A stretch of DNA of 11,400 bases from Annulohypoxylon bovei var. microspora. Taxonomy: Eukaryota > Ascomycota > Sordariomycetes > Xylariales > Hypoxylaceae. The notes below the pieces were generated by a model that made no database searches, was not told where the DNA came from, and was given only the letters and a program-made list of their open reading frames with translations. This document shows positions 8,231 through 11,400 of the stretch, piece by piece; position 1 is the first letter of the stretch; each line of letters begins with the position of its first letter. The translations under genes and the position numbers were made by a program. The DNA is taken from the NCBI GenBank assembly GCA_022836615.1, contig MU405529.1, positions 1 to 11,400 on the forward strand, given 5' to 3'.

Positions 8231-8329
8231 TATTTATTATTTTATAAAATAAGTTTTTAAAAATAAATTAATATTAAAACGTCGCATAACGGTAAAGTTT
8301 TATTTATTATTTTATAAAATAAGTTTTTA
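8231..8329 (+). repeat. Direct repeat of a palindrome-bearing 29-mer, 70 bp apart
   Basis: 8231-8259 and 8301-8329 are identical over 29 bases. Each contains the perfect 16-bp palindrome ttattttataaaataa (8237-8252 and 8307-8322). The second overlaps the inferred end of segment A copy 2, so the pair may be a doubled terminus. Confidence 0.75.
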
Positions 8330-9258
8330 TACGTTTAAATTTTTTAATTATATAAAATATTATTTATATATAATAAATGTTATTTTATATTAATAAAAAT
8401 AAATTTATATATAAATTATTAATTAATTTAAATTTTATAATTAATTTAAATTTATATGCGATTTAAAGTTATTTTAATAATTAATATTTACCATTATAAA
8501 TAATTTAAACGTTATTATAAAAACCTTTAAATTAAAGATTTATATTATTTTCTTTTATTATAATTATTTTTAATTATTATAAATGTAATTTTTTTTATAA
8601 TTATTATTAATTTTATTTAATTAATTATTTATTTATTTATTATAAACTTTATATAAAATAACGGTTATTTATATATGCCGGGGATAAATTATTATTATTA
8701 TATTTATTTAAAAATATTAATTTTTTTAAATTATATAATTAATAAATATTATTTTAATAATAACGGTAAATTTCATATAAATTATTATAATATAATTTAT
8801 ATTTATTTATTTATTATTATATTTTTAATATTTAATTTTTAAAAACGTAAATATATATTAAACTTTTTTTTTTATAAGTAAGTTTTTATTTATTTTTAAA
8901 ATATTTTTATATTATTATAATAATTATAAATTATAAAAGCTTTATATTATATTATTAATTATTTTTAAATTATAACTTTTTTTTCGATTAATTTATAAAT
9001 ATATTTAACGTATTTAATAAATAATTAATTTTAAAAAAATTACGTATTAAATATTAAAAAAAATTATTATAACCGTTAGATTTAATAATATAATTATAAA
9101 TGGTTAAAACTGATTAAAGTAAATTAAATAAGTTTATAATTATAAAATTTATTTAATATTTTTAAAATATAATTTTTTTTAAATTACCGTTAATTTATTT
9201 TATTTTATTATTATTTTTAAAATATAAAGAAATAATTAATTTTACGGTAAAATTATAT
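8300..9258 (-). mobile_element. Segment A copy 2, inverted
   Basis: The reverse complement aligns with 368-1327 over the whole length, including the landmark tatttatatatgccgggga (partner ttatttccggcgtacgtaaa on the other strand), aaattaaagatttatattat, and atgcgatttaaagtta. The outer end near 8300-8340 resembles an inverted copy of the other end. TG exceeds CA on the plus strand here, so in element orientation the same strand bias as in copy 1 is kept. It directly abuts segment B, as copy 1 does, but with opposite orientation relative to B. Boundaries are approximate. Confidence 0.6.
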
Positions 9259-9316
9259 TAAAATTTTTAAGGTTTTTATTTTATTTTATTTAATATAACT
9301 TTTTATAATGTTCGGG

Positions 9317-9349
9317 AAAACGCGACTTTTATAAGCTTCGGGGCGTTTT
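9317..9349. repeat. GC-richer hairpin core of segment B, copy 2
   Basis: The arms aaaacgc (9317-9323) and gcgtttt (9343-9349) have the same 19-base spacing as at 1392-1424. The loop reads gacttttataagcttcggg against gacctttgcaagctccggg: five substitutions, all transitions, two of them turning tgca into tata. This is a compact illustration of RIP. Confidence 0.6.
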
Positions 9350-10216
9350 TACTTTTTTAAAGTTACGGGGATTAAAAAAAAGAAAAAAAAAACTTTAAAA
9401 ATTTTTTTTTTTAAAAAATTATTAATTAAGGAAAAGTTTAAGAAAAAAGGTGGAAAACGAGGGAAAAAACGGGTAAAAAACGAGGTGGGAAAAAAAAGTA
9501 ATATAAAAAAAATAATTCCGTTTATAAAACATTATTAATTATTTATTTATTTAATTTTTAACTTAATAATTAATTAAAACTTTAATTAAAAAATTAATTT
9601 AAAAATTAATTAAAAAATTAATTTAAAAGTTAATTAATTTATTAATTAAAAAATTAATTAATTTATTTATTAAAAAATTAATTAATTTATTAATTAATCG
9701 AATAAATAATTAAATATTTAATTAATTAATTTATTAACTTTTTAATAAAAAAATATTTCCATATAAAAAACTTTTATTATTTTTTAAATTTTTAAATTTT
9801 AACTTTAATTTTAATTTTAATTTTAATTTTATTTTTAATTTTATTTTTAACTTTAATTTTAACCATTAATTTTATAAGTTTAAAAGTTTATATAATTTTA
9901 AAAACTTAATTTTTAATAAATTAATTCGTTTTTATATAATTAAATAAAATAAATGATTAATTAATTTTTAAAAAAATAACTTTTATACACGTAAAAAATA
10001 ATGGTTTAAAAATAATTTAATACGTAATTTAAAAAGTGGTTAATTAAAAAAGTAATTTAAAAAATTATTACGTACGTAAATAATTAAAAAATAAATTAAA
10101 AATATACATTTAATTAAAAATATAAATAAATTTAATTAATTAAAAGCATTTCGTTAATATTAATTAAATTTAATTTTTTTTATTAATTAATTATTAATTT
10201 TTTATTAATTAATTTA

Positions 10217-10224
10217 TTAATTAA
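10217..10224 (+). repeat. 8-bp target-site duplication, left, foldback copy 3
   Basis: ttaattaa, identical to 10929-10936. The word is common here, so on its own it is weak; it gains support from its exact position next to the shared terminus aagtaacattaaat. Confidence 0.5.
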
Positions 10225-10928
10225 AAGTAACATTAAATTTGTAATATTAATTGGTTAAATTTATAATACATTATTATAACGAAGGTCCGAGCTTAATCGG
10301 TACATGTTTCGTTATATAATTTTTTTATATAAATATAAATATTTTTTTTAATTATTTACGTTTAACGCCACGGTTAAAAACATTAATTTTACCATATTTT
10401 ATTTATAACTTTAAATAATTACATCGTAATTAATATTATATTTAAATTTATATAAAGTTAATATTATATAATAATATTTAAAAATATTTTTAATGGACTT
10501 AGTTTTATTTTTTTATAATTAAAATACGTTATATTTTAAAGTTTTAAAATTAAATTATTTTATATATACGACCGTAGCTTTGGTTAAATGTGGTTTAAAT
10601 ATATAATTATATTAATAAATTTTTATTTTTTAATTAAATATTTTTACCGAAATGGGTAATTAAAAAAATGTAAATTAAAAAATAAATAATCGTTTAAAAA
10701 TTATTTTAAAATATTTTTTTTTATAATTAAATTTAAATTAATGTAAAAGTAATTAAATTAATTAAAACGTATATTTAATAAAAGAAAATTAATAAAAGTG
10801 AAAAAAAAGTATTTATATTTATATAAAAGTTTATATAACGACGCGTGTATTAATTTAATTTAAACTTTCGTTATAATGGTTATATATTGCAAATTTAATT
10901 AATAAACATTATAAATTTAATGTTACTT
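10225..10928. mobile_element. Foldback MITE-like DNA element, related third copy (704 bp)
   Basis: The left end aagtaacattaaatttgtaa and the right end read inward aagtaacattaaatttataa are inverted repeats. Complementarity continues for about 125 bp (10310-10350 cgttatataattttttta and on, against about 10800-10840). The terminus matches the other two elements except for a few, mostly C/T and G/A, changes (aagcaatgttaaatccgtta), and the length is nearly the same, but the interior was not aligned convincingly; it is probably a different subfamily. It interrupts segment B copy 2: B homology stops at 10224 and resumes at 10937. No coding capacity. It keeps gaaggtccgagc near 10282 and gaccgtagctttggtt near 10570. 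Confidence 0.75.
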
Positions 10929-10936
10929 TTAATTAA
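10929..10936 (+). repeat. 8-bp target-site duplication, right, foldback copy 3
   Basis: ttaattaa, the partner of 10217-10224. It directly follows the element end gttactt. Confidence 0.5.
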
Positions 10937-11060
10937 TTAATTAATAATTAATAATTTACAAATTATTTTTAAAAGTTTAAATATAATAATGTTTTTTAAA
11001 CGAATTAAATTTAATTTATAATTTTATAATTAATAAAATTTTAAACATTATTTAATATTT
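10937..11060 (+). repeat. Segment B copy 2, right part
   Basis: Homology to segment B copy 1 resumes: aattatttttaaaagtttaa followed by atataataatgtttttt (10971-10998) matches aattatttaaaagtttaa followed by gcgtaataatgttttcc at 2380-2417. The match fades after about 11010 and the end is uncertain. Confidence 0.6.
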
Positions 11061-11306
11061 ATTTTTATAAATAATTAAATATTTTTTTAATTTTTATAAA
11101 TAATAAAATATAATTAATAAATTTCGTTAATAATATTATTTTTATTTTTATTTAATTAATAATATATTTAATTATTATTATTATTATTATTTATTTTAAA
11201 AATATATGGTTAATTATTTAATATATAAATAATATTAAAAAGTATATTAATTATAAATTTAATTATAATATATTTTTAATTATAATATATGTTTATTAAT
11301 TAATAA
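11061..11306. other. Unassigned AT-rich DNA up to the block edge
   Basis: About 245 bp with no recognised partner, containing a (att)n run near 11173-11195 and almost no C or G. It ends at ttaattaataaa, just before the composition break. Confidence 0.45.
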
Positions 11307-11317
11307 AGAGTTTTACT

Positions 11318-11348
11318 ATTTCAATAGTATTGGATTTCAATAGTGTGG
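11318..11348 (+). repeat. Two tandem 15-16 bp units at the block edge
   Basis: atttcaatagtattgg (11318-11333) is followed directly by atttcaatagtgtgg (11334-11348). The first unit and its flank also form a small hairpin, actatt/aatagt (11315-11328). Confidence 0.65.
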
Positions 11349-11378
11349 CTCAGGTCCGGGCGCGGCTTGTTTGATTGG
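11329..11378 (-). promoter_or_regulatory. Two CCAAT-box motifs, minus strand
   Basis: ATTGG occurs at 11329-11333 and 11374-11378 (CCAAT on the complement). CCAAT boxes bind the HAP/CBF complex in fungi and are common in promoters. Five-base motifs occur by chance, so function is only inferred from the neighbouring GATA palindrome and the non-repeat context. Confidence 0.25.
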
Positions 11379-11386
11379 TTGAAATT

Positions 11387-11398
11387 CTTATCGATAAG
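11387..11398. promoter_or_regulatory. Palindromic double GATA-factor site
   Basis: CTTATCGATAAG is a perfect 12-bp palindrome made of two back-to-back GATAAG words. GATA zinc-finger regulators of fungi (nitrogen, iron and light response families) bind HGATAR, often as paired sites. It may belong to the promoter of a gene to the right of the window; binding is not shown by sequence alone. Confidence 0.35.
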
Positions 11399-11400
11399 CC

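Larger units (their letters stand above)
9259..10224 (+). repeat. Segment B copy 2, left part
   Basis: Direct repeat of 1328 to about 2330, starting with the shared junction aaatttttaagg. It contains the hairpin core (9317-9349), the purine tract (9430-9520), TTAATTAA runs, the TTTTAA tract (about 9797-9865), taattcgtttttatataatt (about 9922-9941), and aacttttatacacg (9979-9992) matching aacctttacacacg at 2089. It is more mutated than copy 1. It is interrupted at 10225 by the third foldback element. Confidence 0.75.
1..11306. other. RIP-type AT-rich repeat block
   Basis: Nearly the whole window is about 10% G+C by eye. Many remaining C and G bases sit in CpG or in G/A or C/T runs; CpA and TpG are scarce and TpA is abundant. 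Paired repeat copies inside the block (A, B, R, DE and the foldback elements) differ mostly by C/T and G/A transitions. This is the pattern of repeat-induced point mutation, known from Pezizomycotina, where duplicated DNA suffers C-to-T changes preferentially at CpA. TAA stops interrupt every frame, so no coding region is called. Such blocks are usually heterochromatic; a centromeric or subtelomeric place cannot be told from sequence, and no telomere repeat is present. Confidence 0.88.
11307..11400. other. Normal-composition DNA beyond the RIP edge
   Basis: 38 of 94 bases are G or C by hand count, against roughly 10% to the left; CA, TG and GC words are all present. The change happens within a few bases. 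It is probably unique DNA that was never duplicated and so escaped RIP. No start codon with a long open frame can be judged in 94 bases. Confidence 0.8.

Noticed and set aside
10221..10932. piggyBac-type insertion at TTAA for the third foldback element
   Set aside because: TTAA occurs everywhere in this region. The 8-bp duplication and terminus shared with the other two elements explain the ends better.
1..11306. Many TATAA, TATATA and AATAAA words that look like TATA boxes or polyadenylation signals
   Set aside because: They are expected by chance and by mutation in DNA of about 10% G+C, and no open reading frame lies next to them.
1..11306. Mitochondrial genome or an AT-rich protist genome
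   Set aside because: Paired repeats differ by transitions with CpA/TpG loss and CpG kept, and the block ends abruptly in normal-composition DNA. This fits nuclear RIP better than a uniformly AT-rich genome, and no mitochondrial gene or tRNA was seen.
1..11306. Replication origin (ARS-like T-rich consensus matches)
   Set aside because: Such short AT-only motifs match in many places here and carry no information.
11281..11400. Telomere or subtelomeric end
   Set aside because: No TTAGGG-type repeat is present on either strand; the right end is ordinary mixed-composition DNA.

Overview
This window looks like a RIP-degraded (repeat-induced point mutation) repeat block from a filamentous ascomycete. 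It runs from base 1 to about 11306 at roughly 10% G+C by eye. Much of the remaining C and G sits in CpG or in G/A or C/T runs, while CpA and TpG are depleted, and aligned repeat copies differ almost entirely by C/T and G/A transitions. At about 11307 the composition changes abruptly to ordinary DNA (38 of 94 bases G+C by hand count). The genus cannot be told from the sequence. No intact protein gene, rRNA or tRNA is visible; stop codons (TAA) occur every few codons in all frames.

Layout: 1-367 unassigned AT-rich DNA with one hairpin. 368-1327 segment A, present again in inverted orientation at about 8300-9258, with imperfect inverted ends. 1328-2480 segment B (GC-richer hairpin core, purine tract, TTAATTAA and TTTTAA low-complexity runs, 11-bp tandem repeats), present again in direct orientation at 9259-10224 plus 10937-11060. 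2566-2784 a 21-bp minisatellite. 2803-2983 a short repeat R that is the empty form of an occupied site whose halves lie at 4003-4074 and 6452-6573. 2990-3990 a pyrimidine-rich stretch with 51-bp tandem repeats and a CpG-rich hairpin. 4075-6451 two tandem copies of an element 'DE' that ends in an AAT-repeat tail; an 'atataaa'-type motif of 12-14 bp precedes the first copy and follows each copy, as after non-LTR retrotransposition.

Three foldback, MITE-like DNA elements of 704-716 bp lie at 5366-6070, 6915-7630 and 10225-10928. Each is flanked by an exact 8-bp direct repeat, and they share related termini. The first interrupts the second DE copy and the third interrupts the second B copy; in both cases the uninterrupted copy in the same window acts as the empty-site control.

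The genes do not 'work together' here: the window is a nested transposon graveyard, and its interest lies in the insertion history, the RIP record (including copies apparently mutated on opposite strands) and the sharp edge at 11307. The last 94 bases carry CCAAT motifs and a palindromic double GATA site and may be the upstream region of a gene beyond the window.
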